43,881 nt of DNA from Eubacterium sp. (GTDB taxonomy: Bacteria > Bacillota > Clostridia > Lachnospirales > Lachnospiraceae): positions 1-43,881 of the forward strand of contig JAFRWY010000098.1 in NCBI GenBank assembly GCA_017437905.1, in the 5' to 3' direction. Below, in pieces: positions 8,864 to 17,233 of the stretch. Made by a program: the position numbers and the translations under genes. The notes beneath the pieces were generated by a model. It did no database searches, was not told where the DNA came from, and worked only from the letters and a program-made list of their open reading frames with translations. Within the stretch, counting starts at the first letter, position 1, and the number at the start of each line of letters is the position of its first letter.

Positions 8864-9796
8864 TTACTCTGTGAAGAGTGCGGTTGAATAGTAGCGGTCA
8901 CCGCTGTCGGGAAGAAGAGCTACGATCACCTTGCCTTCGTTCTCGGGACGCTTTGCCAGCTGGATTGCTCCGAAGAGGGCTGCACCGGAGGAAATACCTA
9001 CGGAGATACCTTCTTTCTTTGCCAGCAGCTTTGCGGTTGCAAATGCGTCATCGTTGGAAGCCTTGAATACTTCGTCGAAGATCTTGGTGTTCAGCACGTC
9101 GGGCACGAAGCCTGCGCCGATTCCCTGGATCTTGTGTGCACCGGCTCTTCCTTCGGAAAGTACCGGAGAGTCTTCGGGTTCCAGTGCTACTACCTTGATG
9201 TTCGGATTCTGCTCCTTCAGGTATTCGCCGGTTCCGGTTACGGTTCCGCCGGTACCAACACCTGCGATGAAGAGGTCAACCTTTCCGTCCGTATCTTTCC
9301 AGATCTCCGGACCTGTGGTTGCCTTATGGATAGCCGGGTTTGCCGGGTTTACGAACTGACCAGGAATGAAGCTGTCGGGGATCTCTTTAGAGAGCTCCTC
9401 TGCCTTTGCGATGGCACCCTTCATGCCCTTTGCGCCTTCGGTCAGAACCAGTTCCGCACCATATGCCTTCAGGATGTTACGACGCTCCACGCTCATGGTC
9501 TCGGGCATGGTCAGGATGATCCGATAGCCCTTTGCTGCAGCAATGGCAGCAAGTCCGATACCGGTATTTCCGGAGGTGGGCTCGATGATAACGGAACCTT
9601 CCTTCAGGAGTCCCTTCGCTTCTGCATCCTCGATCATGGCCTTTGCGATACGGTCCTTAACACTTCCTGCCGGATTGAAATACTCCAGCTTCACCAGGAT
9701 GGTTGCTTTAAGGCCCAGTTCCTTCTCAATATTCACTACCTCAACGAGAGGTGTATTTCCGATCAGTCCGAGTGTTCCTTTATAGATATTTGACAT
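8864..9796 (-). CDS. cysK: Cysteine synthase A (O-acetylserine sulfhydrylase)
   Basis: A 310-residue PLP enzyme that makes cysteine from O-acetylserine and sulfide. Motifs: [11 protein letters not shown] at the start, NPAGSVKDR with PLP Lys47, [12 protein letters not shown] substrate loop, [15 protein letters not shown] phosphate-binding loop, and PDSGDRY near the end. The ATG at 9796 has GGAAGG upstream and matches the family start. It lies 117 bp downstream of metY with only a palindromic repeat between, no promoter seen, and a terminator after it, so it is probably cotranscribed with metY and shares its regulation. Confidence 0.95.
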   Translation of the reverse strand: MSNIYKGTLGLIGNTPLVEVVNIEKELGLKATILVKLEYFNPAGSVKDRIAKAMIEDAEAKGLLKEGSVIIEPTSGNTGIGLAAIAAAKGYRIILTMPETMSVERRNILKAYGAELVLTEGAKGMKGAIAKAEELSKEIPDSFIPGQFVNPANPAIHKATTGPEIWKDTDGKVDLFIAGVGTGGTVTGTGEYLKEQNPNIKVVALEPEDSPVLSEGRAGAHKIQGIGAGFVPDVLNTKIFDEVFKASNDDAFATAKLLAKKEGISVGISSGAALFGAIQLAKRPENEGKVIVALLPDSGDRYYSTALFTE

Positions 9797-9823
9797 AGTT
9801 TGCCTTCCTTTCTTTTGTCTGAC

Positions 9824-9888
9824 AGATTCTTTGCTTCGCTCAGGATGAAAATGGAATGTCATTCTGAGGTCGATTGCCCTGAGAATCT
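9824..9888. repeat. REP-like imperfect palindrome between metY and cysK
   Basis: A roughly 65-bp imperfect inverted repeat runs from AGATTCTTTGCTTCG to GAGAATCT, with an inner pair CAGGATGA / TCATTCTGAG. It resembles repetitive extragenic palindromes, which are common between cotranscribed genes and can protect mRNA or reduce downstream expression. A related sequence occurs at 15655-15702. Confidence 0.6.
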
Positions 9889-9913
9889 TATCAATCCGCT
9901 CAATTATACCACG

Positions 9914-11197
9914 TTACTGTACAGCGTCAAATCCCTTCTTCAGATCCGCGAGGATATCGTCGATATGCTCTGTTCCGATGGAAAGACGGATAGTTCCCTG
10001 ATTGATTCCCTGATCCTTCAGTTCCTCATCGGTCAGCTGGGAATGGGTCGTGGATGCCGGATGGATCACCAGACTCTTCACGTCTGCAACATTTGCGAGC
10101 AGAGAGAAGATGGACAGGTTGTCGATAAACTTCCAAGCCGCGTCCTTACCGCCTTTGATATCGAAGGTGAAGATAGAGCCACCGCCGTTCGGAAAGTACT
10201 TCCGGTACAGCGCATGATCCGGATGGTCCGGAAGGGACGGATGATTTACCTTCTCAACCAGCGGGTGATTCGACAGGAACTCAACCACCTTCTTTGCATT
10301 CTCTGCGTGACGCTCCAGACGGAGGGACAGAGTCTCAACACCCTGAAGAAGCAGGAACGCATTGAACGGAGAGATCGTTGCTCCGGTATCACGAAGCAGG
10401 ATCGCACGGATATAGGTTACAAATGCTGCGGGTCCTACTACCTCGTAAAAGGATACGCCGTGGTAACTGGGGTTCGGAGCTGCGATGTTCGGATATTTGC
10501 CGCTTGCGCTCCAGTCAAACTTACCGGACTCAACGATGATACCGCCGAGGGTGGTTCCGTGTCCGCCGATGAACTTGGTTGCGGAGTGAACTACGATGTC
10601 TGCACCATGCTCGATGGGGCGGATCAGGTACGGTGTACCGAAGGTGTTGTCAACAACAACCGGAAGTCCGTGCTTATGAGCAAGCTCTGCAATGGCATCG
10701 ATATCCGGGATATCACTGTTGGGATTGCCGAGGGTCTCCAGATAGATGGCTCTTGTATTTTCCTTGATGGCACCTTCAACCTCAGCCAGATTATGTGCAT
10801 CCACAAATGTGGTCTCGATGCCGTACTGGGGAAGTGTATGTGCCAGCAGGTTGTAGCTGCCGCCGTAAATGGTCTTCTGTGCTACGATGTGGCCGCCGTT
10901 TGCTGCCAGTGCTTCGATGGTGTAGGTGATGGCTGCTGCACCGGATGCAAGTGCCAGCGCGGCAGAACCGCCCTCCAGGGCTGCCAGTCTCTTCTCCAGC
11001 ACGTCCTGTGTGGAGTTGGTCAGTCTTCCGTAGATGTTACCTGCATCTGCAAGACCGAAGCGGTCTGCCGCATGCTGGCTGTTACGGAATACATAAGAGG
11101 TTGTCTGGTAGATGGGTACTGCTCTGGAATCTGTAGCCGGATCCGGCTGCTCCTGTCCTACGTGTAACTGAAGTGTTTCAAATCTGTAATCGCTCAT
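9914..11197 (-). CDS. metY: O-acetylhomoserine sulfhydrylase (Cys/Met metabolism PLP enzyme)
   Basis: A 427-residue member of the Cys/Met gamma-lyase family that converts O-acetylhomoserine plus sulfide (or methanethiol) to homocysteine (or methionine). It opens with FETLQLHVGQEQPDP, typical of the MetY branch, carries IYQTTSYVF, YGRLTNSTQDVLEKR, GSAALALASG, ETLGNPN and the PLP site HSATKFIGGHG with Lys208. The length, over 420, also favours MetY over MetB/MetC (about 380-400). The ATG at 11197 is chosen for the AAAGGAG just upstream; 13 extra in-frame codons farther upstream lack a ribosome site. Transcription enters through a leader with a Cys-rich ORF and a hairpin, so expression is probably attenuated. 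Confidence 0.93.
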   Translation of the reverse strand: MSDYRFETLQLHVGQEQPDPATDSRAVPIYQTTSYVFRNSQHAADRFGLADAGNIYGRLTNSTQDVLEKRLAALEGGSAALALASGAAAITYTIEALAANGGHIVAQKTIYGGSYNLLAHTLPQYGIETTFVDAHNLAEVEGAIKENTRAIYLETLGNPNSDIPDIDAIAELAHKHGLPVVVDNTFGTPYLIRPIEHGADIVVHSATKFIGGHGTTLGGIIVESGKFDWSASGKYPNIAAPNPSYHGVSFYEVVGPAAFVTYIRAILLRDTGATISPFNAFLLLQGVETLSLRLERHAENAKKVVEFLSNHPLVEKVNHPSLPDHPDHALYRKYFPNGGGSIFTFDIKGGKDAAWKFIDNLSIFSLLANVADVKSLVIHPASTTHSQLTDEELKDQGINQGTIRLSIGTEHIDDILADLKKGFDAVQ

Positions 11198-11233
11198 TTT
11201 ATTATTCTCCTTTATATGATTTAAGATGATTTT

Positions 11234-11273
11234 CAAAACTAAATTGCCCGGGTGACTTATTACTCCCGGGCAA
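11234..11273 (-). terminator. Candidate attenuator terminator in the metY leader
   Basis: In the RNA, TTGCCCGGG and CCCGGGCAA form 9-bp arms around a 12-base loop, followed by TTTAGTTTTG. It lies between the leader ORF and the metY ribosome site. The 5' arm (TGCCCGGGAG at 11263-11272) is a perfect 10-base complement of CTCCCGGGCA inside the leader ORF (11360-11369), so the two hairpins exclude each other. Caution: CCCGGG is self-complementary, so six of the ten pairs come free, and the T run is interrupted. Confidence 0.65.
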
Positions 11274-11305
11274 ATGGCTTCTTTATACAGGCTGACGCTC
11301 TTGGA

Positions 11306-11422
11306 TCAGCTGTTCATGAGGCGGCAACATCGGCAGTCGAACGCCCCAGCCATACTACATGCCCGGGAGATGAACATTCGACAACACATCATGGTTTCAA
11401 AGTTCTTATCTGTTCTAAACAT
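11306..11422 (-). CDS. Cys/Met-rich leader peptide of metY-cysK (38 aa)
   Basis: A short ORF found by reading the leader. An AAAGGAGGCGG ribosome site stands 6-9 bases before the ATG at 11422, and the stop is TGA at 11306-11308. Of 38 residues, six are Cys (13, 14, 22, 30, 32, 33) and six are Met (1, 11, 12, 16, 24, 36), far above average. Codons 18-21 (ATC TCC CGG GCA) contain the ten bases that pair with the 5' arm of the downstream terminator. A ribosome held at Cys13-Cys14 would just leave those bases free, favouring antitermination when cysteine is short. The peptide itself is probably not a product; translation is the sensor. It matches the leader at 21424-21534 in design. Confidence 0.7.
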   Translation of the reverse strand: MFRTDKNFETMMCCRMFISRACSMAGAFDCRCCRLMNS

Positions 11423-11482
11423 ATCGTTCCGCCTCCTTTCTTCATTCTGCGTGTCCCATCCGTTTTTCCTGAGGACACTCGT

Positions 11483-11516
11483 ATAATACCACTATTTACC
11501 TACTGTGTCAATAGGT
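11483..11516 (-). promoter_or_regulatory. Promoter of metY-cysK with overlapping CymR-like operator
   Basis: TTGACA (11506-11511) and TATTAT (11483-11488) are 17 bp apart on the minus strand. A 19-bp dyad, ACCTATTGACACAGTAGGT (11498-11516), covers the -35 box. Near-identical dyads occur in the promoter of the transporter operon and of the rrf2 gene, so an Rrf2/CymR-type repressor is the likely ligand. Transcription should start near 11476, about 54 bases before the leader ORF. Confidence 0.75.
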
Positions 11517-11576
11517 TTATAAAAGTTTTTTATTCACAGACCCTAAAGAGTATTCTGCGGCTGCGTGCCTGCACGC

Positions 11577-11607
11577 AAAAACCCGGAAGGTATTCAAACC
11601 TCCCGGG
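11577..11607 (-). terminator. Terminator after the Rpn-like remnant
   Basis: In RNA sense, CCCGGGAGGT and ACCTTCCGGG pair (one G-U) around TTGAAT, followed by TTTTT. A second small palindrome (GCGTGC/GCACGC, 11563-11576) follows directly. It shields the metY promoter from upstream reading. Confidence 0.8.
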
Positions 11608-11618
11608 CTTCACGCGCA

Positions 11619-11930
11619 CTATCCTATCGACCTTGCCATCTTTAAGGTCTCGGAATCATATTTCTTTTTCAGATCACTGTCTGTTAGGCCGCCCCTTATA
11701 TCCATGATTGCATCCTTCAGGCGTTCCATCCCGTTCTTCTTCCCAATCTCTTTTCCAATTTCTTTCCCACGTTCTTCCCGTTCATCCAGCACGTCCTTCA
11801 TCAGCCATTCCATAGCTTCACACATACCCAGTTCCTCCCTTCTCAGCTTTGTATAGAGAGCTTTATTCGACTGAATGCTCAACTGCAGGATCGCATCCAC
11901 ATTATTCTTAATCTCAATATACACGGTATG
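11619..11930 (-). pseudogene. C-terminal remnant of an Rpn-family nuclease/putative transposase
   Basis: About 103 codons with only a GTG (11922-11924) near the open end and a TAA directly upstream; no ribosome site. ELGMCEAMEWLMKDVLDEREERG followed by the repetitive basic/acidic helix GKEIGKEIGKK resembles the charged C-terminal tail of Rpn (PD-(D/E)XK, recombination-promoting nuclease) proteins, which are abundant in Lachnospiraceae. The nuclease domain, normally about 200 residues, is absent. The similarity is from memory of the tail composition, so the family call is moderate; that it is a fragment is more secure. Confidence 0.5.
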
Positions 11931-12001
11931 TTATGGATTTACAATGCCAATATACCAACTACGGGAGTGACAGCGTTATCCGTGATGCATAGTTCAAGAG
12001 A

Positions 12002-13417
12002 TTACCTCCGGTCCGCGAATTCGAGGATCACTTCCCTGAGAGCCCTCCCGGCCTTCTGCTTCTCAAGCAGTCGAAGTGCAGGATTCGTCCGTTGCTCCGC
12101 CCGGCGGAACAGCGGTTCCAGGAACTGCTCCTCTCCGTGTCCGCGGCCTGCCAGACCGTCCTCCGCAAGTCGGAGGACCTCCTCCAGAAGCGAATATGCA
12201 GCATCATCAAAGCGGTGGGTATGATCCTGACGTACAAAGATCTCACGAAGCTCTCCCACGCTGTATCCCTGCTGATAAAGACCCACATTTTCATCCAGAA
12301 GCCGAGTCAGCTCCGGAAGTTTTGCCACAAGTCCCGCGTGAAATGCCGCAACCGACATTACATCCTGCACAGGCTGCTCACAGACGGATCTGCACTCCAC
12401 GGTTCCCCGGAAGGTAAGATCATTAAACTTGAAGGACCTAAGGAATTGCAGATCATCGATTCCGGGTTCGAAGGTGGCGTACTTGTACCGTCCTTCTTCG
12501 TTGTCAAAATACTCCCCCCGCACCATCCGGCTCCGAAAATAGTCCTCCACCATCACCGGCGGAAAATTGATGTACTTCCCATCCCGTTCCAGACAATACA
12601 GACTCTCCGATGCAATATAACGAACGATCTCATCCACACTGTGCAGCCGTTTGTCATACTCATCCACGTTGTGGGGATTCAGGCCGTGGAGGCTGTGCTT
12701 CCAAAGGTAGTCACGGCTGGCCAGAAACCGGTGATCCGCATCCGCCTCAAACACCGAATTGGCAAAGAGAAGCGCTTTCAGCGGCTCCAGACGGTTGAGG
12801 GTGTTCAGCATCTCCACCACATGTTCCTTCTCCGCATCCACCTGTACCTGGGACGCACAGCTGAAGAGTCCGAAATTCGGATAGTGGTGGAACTGGATCT
12901 GATTTCCGTATCCTGTATAGGATTCCAGATGATGAAGCAGCATCCGGTACCTTCCGTTCTGGATCGGCTCCACCCGGTTCACATGAAGCCCCGGATTGAT
13001 CCCCATGCCGGTCAGCGTATGCCGCTCCTCCAGTAGTTTCTCCTCGATAAAGGAATAGTACCGGTCAAAACGGTTCTTCAGAATGCAGATATTCTCTTCG
13101 ATCCCGAAGGAAAGCTCCAGTGTATTGAAGCTGCAGTCAAAGGAAATGGTGTCCCCGGTACGGGAATCCTCTGCAAGATAGATCTCTCCGTCATCATCCC
13201 GGGTTATCTTCTCAAACCCGAAACGAACCACAAAGCCCTCCGCAAGACGGTGAACAACATCAAAATCAACCGGCTCCGTCACCTCGGACAGGCCGATATT
13301 CTTCAGGTTCACGATGGGATATTCCAGTTCCACACCCACCACCGGTTTCGCAGGGCGCTCCGTGGGACGGATGTATTTCTGATCAATGGCACTAAATAGT
13401 TCCGCGTCCTGTATCAT
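12002..13417 (-). CDS. GCS2-family glutamate-cysteine ligase-like enzyme (divergent, EgtA/GshA-like)
   Basis: A 471-residue carboxylate-amine ligase of the GCS2 family, last gene of the sulfur operon. Members join the gamma-carboxyl of Glu to an amine such as cysteine, using ATP. Support: VVGVELEYPIVN near the start (metal/ATP Glu residues), GMGINPGLHVNR, FGLFSCASQVQVD, and FRGTVECRSVCEQPVQD, a typical GCS2 strand. Unlike its partner at 14393-15634 it lacks the RTQIWxxxDPxR stretch, so it belongs to another subfamily and may use another acceptor. The ATG at 13417 follows GAAAGGA; an in-frame TTG at 13432 is less likely. It lies 103 bp after the EgtC-like gene. No terminator was seen after its stop. 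Confidence 0.8.
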   Translation of the reverse strand: MIQDAELFSAIDQKYIRPTERPAKPVVGVELEYPIVNLKNIGLSEVTEPVDFDVVHRLAEGFVVRFGFEKITRDDDGEIYLAEDSRTGDTISFDCSFNTLELSFGIEENICILKNRFDRYYSFIEEKLLEERHTLTGMGINPGLHVNRVEPIQNGRYRMLLHHLESYTGYGNQIQFHHYPNFGLFSCASQVQVDAEKEHVVEMLNTLNRLEPLKALLFANSVFEADADHRFLASRDYLWKHSLHGLNPHNVDEYDKRLHSVDEIVRYIASESLYCLERDGKYINFPPVMVEDYFRSRMVRGEYFDNEEGRYKYATFEPGIDDLQFLRSFKFNDLTFRGTVECRSVCEQPVQDVMSVAAFHAGLVAKLPELTRLLDENVGLYQQGYSVGELREIFVRQDHTHRFDDAAYSLLEEVLRLAEDGLAGRGHGEEQFLEPLFRRAEQRTNPALRLLEKQKAGRALREVILEFADRR

Positions 13418-13520
13418 ATGATATCCTTTCAAATACCTTTGCTCCGTCAGGCTGTAACGTATGACAGTGAAGTATCATTCGACACAGTATGAAGAATCTG
13501 ACGGCGCAGCATGATGATTT

Positions 13521-14294
13521 TTACAGTCCCGAGAATCCGACATACAGCAGCTTCACCTGCTCCGGATCCTCCACATAAGTGAACCCATGCTTCTCTCCCG
13601 TGTAGATCCTCGTTCCGTCCTTATAGATCAGCAGTTGATTGAGAGGTATCTCGTTCCAGTTTCCCGCATCCAGGGGCCGGGTAGAGATCACAGCCTCCCC
13701 TTCCTTCTCACGGATATAGAGAGTTCCGGGTGCGTTCTTGTGGATGTAGAGATACTCTCCGTCATCGAAGATCAGATTCAGTTTATTCCCCTGGGCCAGC
13801 GTGCGGGTCACCTGCTCCGCCACATGGAAACGCTCATTTACATCAAATGAGTTCCAGTCATTCTCCAGATTCTCGTCGATCCGGTCCACCAGATAGAGAA
13901 GGATCCGTTCGCTGTCCGTGCTTCCCGCCTGGGAATACTGGTAGGGGCTGAGAACACTTGCCTCGAAGATTGTCCCGTTGTGGATCAGTGTCCATGTCCG
14001 CCCCGATACATCGCGTTTCACAAAGGGGTGTGTGTTCCGAAAATCCACATCTCCCACGGTTGCGCGGCGGATATGCGCCAGCATATGATTCGACTGTATC
14101 CCCGCGGACAGGCGGTTCTTCAGATACAGACTGTTGGATGCACGGACGGGTTCCCTCTCCACGTTCTGATGATTTCCGTCAAAGACCGCAAGTCCCCAGC
14201 CGTTCGGGTGCTCCTTACTGTGAGAGAAGAATTCCTTCAGAAGTCCGGTCACCGGAAGTTTCTCCTTCGCACTGACCGCAAAAAGCTCGCACAT
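13521..14294 (-). CDS. Class II glutamine amidotransferase-fold protein (EgtC-like amidohydrolase)
   Basis: A 257-residue Ntn-hydrolase. MCELFAV places the nucleophile Cys2 directly after the initiator Met, as in EgtC and other class II amidotransferases; NGWGLAVF, AHIRRATVG, THPFVKR, LIHNGTI and STDSERILLYL are the other conserved segments. In ergothioneine synthesis EgtC removes a gamma-glutamyl group that EgtA added. Being flanked by two GCS2 ligases suggests an analogous add-and-remove role here, but no EgtB, EgtD or EgtE is present. The start at 14294 is set by AGGAGGAGGTGAG; an alternative ATG at 14396, overlapping the upstream stop by 4 bp, would add 34 residues and bury the nucleophile. 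Confidence 0.85.
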   Translation of the reverse strand: MCELFAVSAKEKLPVTGLLKEFFSHSKEHPNGWGLAVFDGNHQNVEREPVRASNSLYLKNRLSAGIQSNHMLAHIRRATVGDVDFRNTHPFVKRDVSGRTWTLIHNGTIFEASVLSPYQYSQAGSTDSERILLYLVDRIDENLENDWNSFDVNERFHVAEQVTRTLAQGNKLNLIFDDGEYLYIHKNAPGTLYIREKEGEAVISTRPLDAGNWNEIPLNQLLIYKDGTRIYTGEKHGFTYVEDPEQVKLLYVGFSGL

Positions 14295-14392
14295 ACTCTC
14301 ACCTCCTCCTCTTTTGCATCGTCTCCACTGTCGATACCGTGTCAGTTCCTGACAGACGACCTCGTCATGTTTTGAAATGATCCGTTCCCGGC

Positions 14393-15634
14393 TCATCCGG
14401 CGGAACGCACCTTCTTCGGACCACCTGTCTTCAGTTCCGAAAGATATACCTTTTCCTCCTCCGGAAGGCTCTGCTCAGCAAGACGGAGCATGTCCCTGGC
14501 CCAGGCATAGACTCTTTTCCCTGAATAAATGATGGCATTTTCACCCTGGATTTCCGTCCGGTAGACAGCCTCCTCCACATCGATCAGATGTCCCGACAGC
14601 AGTTTCTCCAGACGTTTCAGATTGTCCTCACTGTAGAAAAGTCCCTTCAGCAGCGCTGCGTATCCCAGCGCCTTCCGGATCGGAACGCTGTCCGCCACAC
14701 GCACCTCCAGATACCGTTTCAGCCGGATATGGTGGAAAAACATGGACATCAGATGTTCCACCAAAGCCTTCTGTCTTCCGGGGTCCCCGGAGAAGGAAGA
14801 AAGGTCTATCAGTTCCGTCAGCTTTTTTTCTCCGGCATAAGTAGTCTTTCCCTGGTCTGTCAGCACCACCAGCGGACGACTGAGCAGCAGGTCCGCATAT
14901 TGGCCATATCCGAACTGCCCATGGAAGGCCCCCGGGAAGAAGCCGGTCCGTTCCGGATCCAGATCATCCCAGATCTGCGTCCTTAGCAGATGTCTGCCCG
15001 CCTGCTGCGCCAGCCGGCTGTCCGGAAATGATTTGTTCTCCATCATCTGCATCAGCACCGGGGAAAGGATGGTCAGCAGGCGAAGTTTCCGCACCATATC
15101 CTCCTCCGACGAATAATCCAGAGATATCTGCGCCGACGCGGATGCCCGCATCATGTGCGCACCGTACTTCCCCGTCTCCCGGAAATACCGGTCCATAAAA
15201 TAATACCGGTTCTTCGGTATCAGCGGTAACTCCGTGGGGTGGATCCGACCGGACTCCACTGCCGGATGCACGCCCCGCATCACCAGAGAAAACCCGAGTC
15301 CGCCGAGGACCGGATCCCACAGGGCGCGAAACGCCTCGTATACGGATTCGATCTTCGCAACGGAAGAAAACGGTGCTACGCTGATTTCAAACTGGCACGC
15401 CGGCTCCACACTGACCGTGTAGTCTCCCGCGTCATACCCGACCACATGTCCGTCGGTCACGGTAAGAACGGCTCCGATCTTCTCCCCGGTTCTTCGGATC
15501 AGTTCGGACAGAACCTCAAACTCGATCCCCTCTTCCATCTCATTTAAGATAAAGTGCTCCAGTTCGAGTCCGAGTCTTTGCTCCTTCGTCTCCCCTTTCC
15601 GTATGAAGTTTGCGATGATCTCCCTGTCTGTCAT
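14393..15634 (-). CDS. GCS2-family glutamate-cysteine ligase
   Basis: A 413-residue GCS2-family ligase, probably making gamma-glutamylcysteine from Glu, Cys and ATP. Motifs in order: RLGLELEHFIL (catalytic Glu residues), GYDAGDYTVSVEPACQFEIS, MMRASASAQISLDYSSEEDMV, RTQIWDDLDPERTGFFPG and RYLEVRVADSVP. These match the plant/actinobacterial-type GshA/EgtA enzymes better than the E. coli type. The ATG at 15634 has GGGGGA upstream. It follows the ABC ATPase gene after a 75-bp gap containing a REP-like hairpin, and its TGA overlaps an in-frame ATG of the next frame. No GshB-type ATP-grasp gene is nearby, so gamma-glutamylcysteine itself, or another gamma-glutamyl product, may be the end point. Confidence 0.85.
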   Translation of the reverse strand: MTDREIIANFIRKGETKEQRLGLELEHFILNEMEEGIEFEVLSELIRRTGEKIGAVLTVTDGHVVGYDAGDYTVSVEPACQFEISVAPFSSVAKIESVYEAFRALWDPVLGGLGFSLVMRGVHPAVESGRIHPTELPLIPKNRYYFMDRYFRETGKYGAHMMRASASAQISLDYSSEEDMVRKLRLLTILSPVLMQMMENKSFPDSRLAQQAGRHLLRTQIWDDLDPERTGFFPGAFHGQFGYGQYADLLLSRPLVVLTDQGKTTYAGEKKLTELIDLSSFSGDPGRQKALVEHLMSMFFHHIRLKRYLEVRVADSVPIRKALGYAALLKGLFYSEDNLKRLEKLLSGHLIDVEEAVYRTEIQGENAIIYSGKRVYAWARDMLRLAEQSLPEEEKVYLSELKTGGPKKVRSAG

Positions 15635-15654
15635 ATTTCCCCCTTCTGAAGATC

Positions 15655-15702
15655 CTTCGCCTTCGACCCGGCATGACTCCGGCATTGCCGGACATGGCGA
15701 AG
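15655..15702. repeat. REP-like nested hairpin inside the sulfur operon
   Basis: CTTCGCC (15655-15661) pairs with GGCGAAG (15696-15702), enclosing an inner CCGGCATTGCCGG palindrome. The outer part, AGATCCTTCGCCTTCG, resembles the repeat at 9824-9888. There is no T run, so an mRNA-stability role is more likely than termination. Confidence 0.5.
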
Positions 15703-15709
15703 AAGGAGT

Positions 15710-16507
15710 TTAACCGATCTTCCGTTCCTTCGTGATCTTTCCATAGGTAAAGGTTTCCAGGAAACGCTTTGCCCGCTCGGTCTTCGGTTTCCGGAAGAAA
15801 CCGCTGCCGGTGCCCTCCTCCACGATCCCTCCCTGATCCAGGAAGATCACACGATCGGCGATGGCTTCCGCAAAGGCCATTTCATGGGTCACGATCACCA
15901 TGGTATGACCCTGCTCCGCCAGCCGGAGCAGCACCTCCAGAACCTCGCGGATCATTTCCGGATCCAGCGCCGCGGTTACCTCATCAAAGAGCATAACCTC
16001 CGGGTGCATGGCCAGCGCCCGGACGATGGCGACCCTTTGCCGCTGTCCGCCGGAAAGCTGTCTCGGATAGGCATCCGCCTTCTCCTCCAGTCCCACCCTG
16101 GAAAGAAGCGACAGCGCTTCCGCCCGCACCTCCTGCTTCTCGCGCTTCTGTACCTTCACGGGTGCCAGCATCACATTCTGCAGGATCGTCTTATGGGGGA
16201 AGAGTTCGTAACTCTGGAAGACCATGCCCACCTTTCGGCGGATTTCGGAAAGCTTCTCCGACGCTTTACGGTCCCTCCGTCCCACTGCACCGTTCACATG
16301 GGAACCGCGGTAGGTGACTGTCCCCTCCTGTATCTCCTCCAGTCCGTTCAGGCAGCGAAGCAGGGTACTCTTGCCGCAGCCGGAGGGCCCGACGATCACC
16401 ACGACTTCCCCTTCACAGATCGTGAGGGAAAGATCCTTCAGGATCACATTTTCTCCATATGCTTTTGTCAGGTGCTCCACCCGGAGAATCTCACTTGCCT
16501 TACTCAT
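15710..16507 (-). CDS. Polar amino acid ABC transporter ATP-binding protein (GlnQ/HisP type)
   Basis: A 265-residue ATPase. Walker A is GPSGCGKST (about residues 40-48), the signature is [15 protein letters not shown], and Walker B reads [14 protein letters not shown], with Val in place of the usual Pro in DEPTSALD; the switch His is in VTHEM. It pairs with the two permeases directly upstream, and probably with the family-3 half of the fused binding protein. The ATG at 16507 is preferred over the TTG at 16513 because of its distance from GGGAAG. Confidence 0.9.
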   Translation of the reverse strand: MSKASEILRVEHLTKAYGENVILKDLSLTICEGEVVVIVGPSGCGKSTLLRCLNGLEEIQEGTVTYRGSHVNGAVGRRDRKASEKLSEIRRKVGMVFQSYELFPHKTILQNVMLAPVKVQKREKQEVRAEALSLLSRVGLEEKADAYPRQLSGGQRQRVAIVRALAMHPEVMLFDEVTAALDPEMIREVLEVLLRLAEQGHTMVIVTHEMAFAEAIADRVIFLDQGGIVEEGTGSGFFRKPKTERAKRFLETFTYGKITKERKIG

Positions 16508-16552
16508 ATCCAAACTCTTCCCTTTCCGTTTTCACGGCTCAGCCGAAAATGT

Positions 16553-17233
16553 TCACGCGACCGCCCAGCGTTTCTCCAGATGCTTCGCCACCAGACTGAT
16601 GGGCCAGCAAGCCAGGAAATACAGCAGAAAGACCACTGCATATACGCCGAAAGCCGCATTTGGCGAAGAATTCCTGTTCGCTTCTATGATCTGCTGTCCC
16701 ACTTTTAACACCTCCACCACGCCGATCATCATGACAAGACTTGTAGTCTTGATCATTCTGGTGATCAGGTTGATGGAGAGCGGGATCAGACGCCGCAGGG
16801 TCTGCGGGATTATGATCAGAAGGTACGTCTGTCTTCCGTTTAATCCCAAAGCCGCCGCACTTTCATACTGATGCTTCGGGATGCTGATCAGTGCCCCCCT
16901 GGTCAGGTCCGCCATTTCCGCAACTCCCCAGAAGGAAAATACGATCACTGCGGAAAGCTCTGCGTCCACGTCCCATCCGAAGACATGGGTCGACCCGAAG
17001 AATACGATAAAAAGCAGCACCATTTGCGGCATGAACCGCACGATTTCCAGATAGCCTCTGGTCAGGATCCGGATCACCGGATGCTTCTTCGTCATAAGGA
17101 TTCCCACCAGGACACCCAGTGTCAGACTGATCGCTACCGAGATCAGGCTGATCCGGAGAGACACCCAGAGCCCCTCCAGAAGGCGCTGCCCGTTTGTTCC
17201 TTTAAACAGTACATCAATACCCAAAGCCTGCAC
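16553..17233 (-). CDS. Polar amino acid ABC transporter permease
   Basis: A 226-residue inner-membrane permease of the His/Glu/Gln/Arg family with about five hydrophobic segments. The EAA-like loop ESAAALGLNGRQTYLLIIIPQTLR contacts the ATPase. The start is GTG at 17233, behind AGGAGG; it overlaps the upstream permease by 20 bp, showing tight coupling. With its partner at 17214-17873 it should form a heterodimeric channel. Confidence 0.9.
   Translation of the reverse strand: MQALGIDVLFKGTNGQRLLEGLWVSLRISLISVAISLTLGVLVGILMTKKHPVIRILTRGYLEIVRFMPQMVLLFIVFFGSTHVFGWDVDAELSAVIVFSFWGVAEMADLTRGALISIPKHQYESAAALGLNGRQTYLLIIIPQTLRRLIPLSINLITRMIKTTSLVMMIGVVEVLKVGQQIIEANRNSSPNAAFGVYAVVFLLYFLACWPISLVAKHLEKRWAVA

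Noticed and set aside
11198-11482. SAM riboswitch or T-box in the metY leader
   Set aside because: Neither the S-box core nor the T-box TGGNACCGCG sequence is present here or in the leader at 21156-21613; the Cys-rich ORF explains the layout better.
13418-13520. CCGTCAG/CTGACGG inverted repeat between the EgtC-like gene and the last ligase
   Set aside because: The arms are 7 bp with a loop of about 45 bases and no T run; too weak to call a terminator or promoter element.
14295-14396. Alternative start giving the EgtC-like protein a 34-residue propeptide
   Set aside because: The 4-bp overlap is attractive and some class II amidotransferases have propeptides, but the AGGAGGAGGTGAG site before MCELF is far better.
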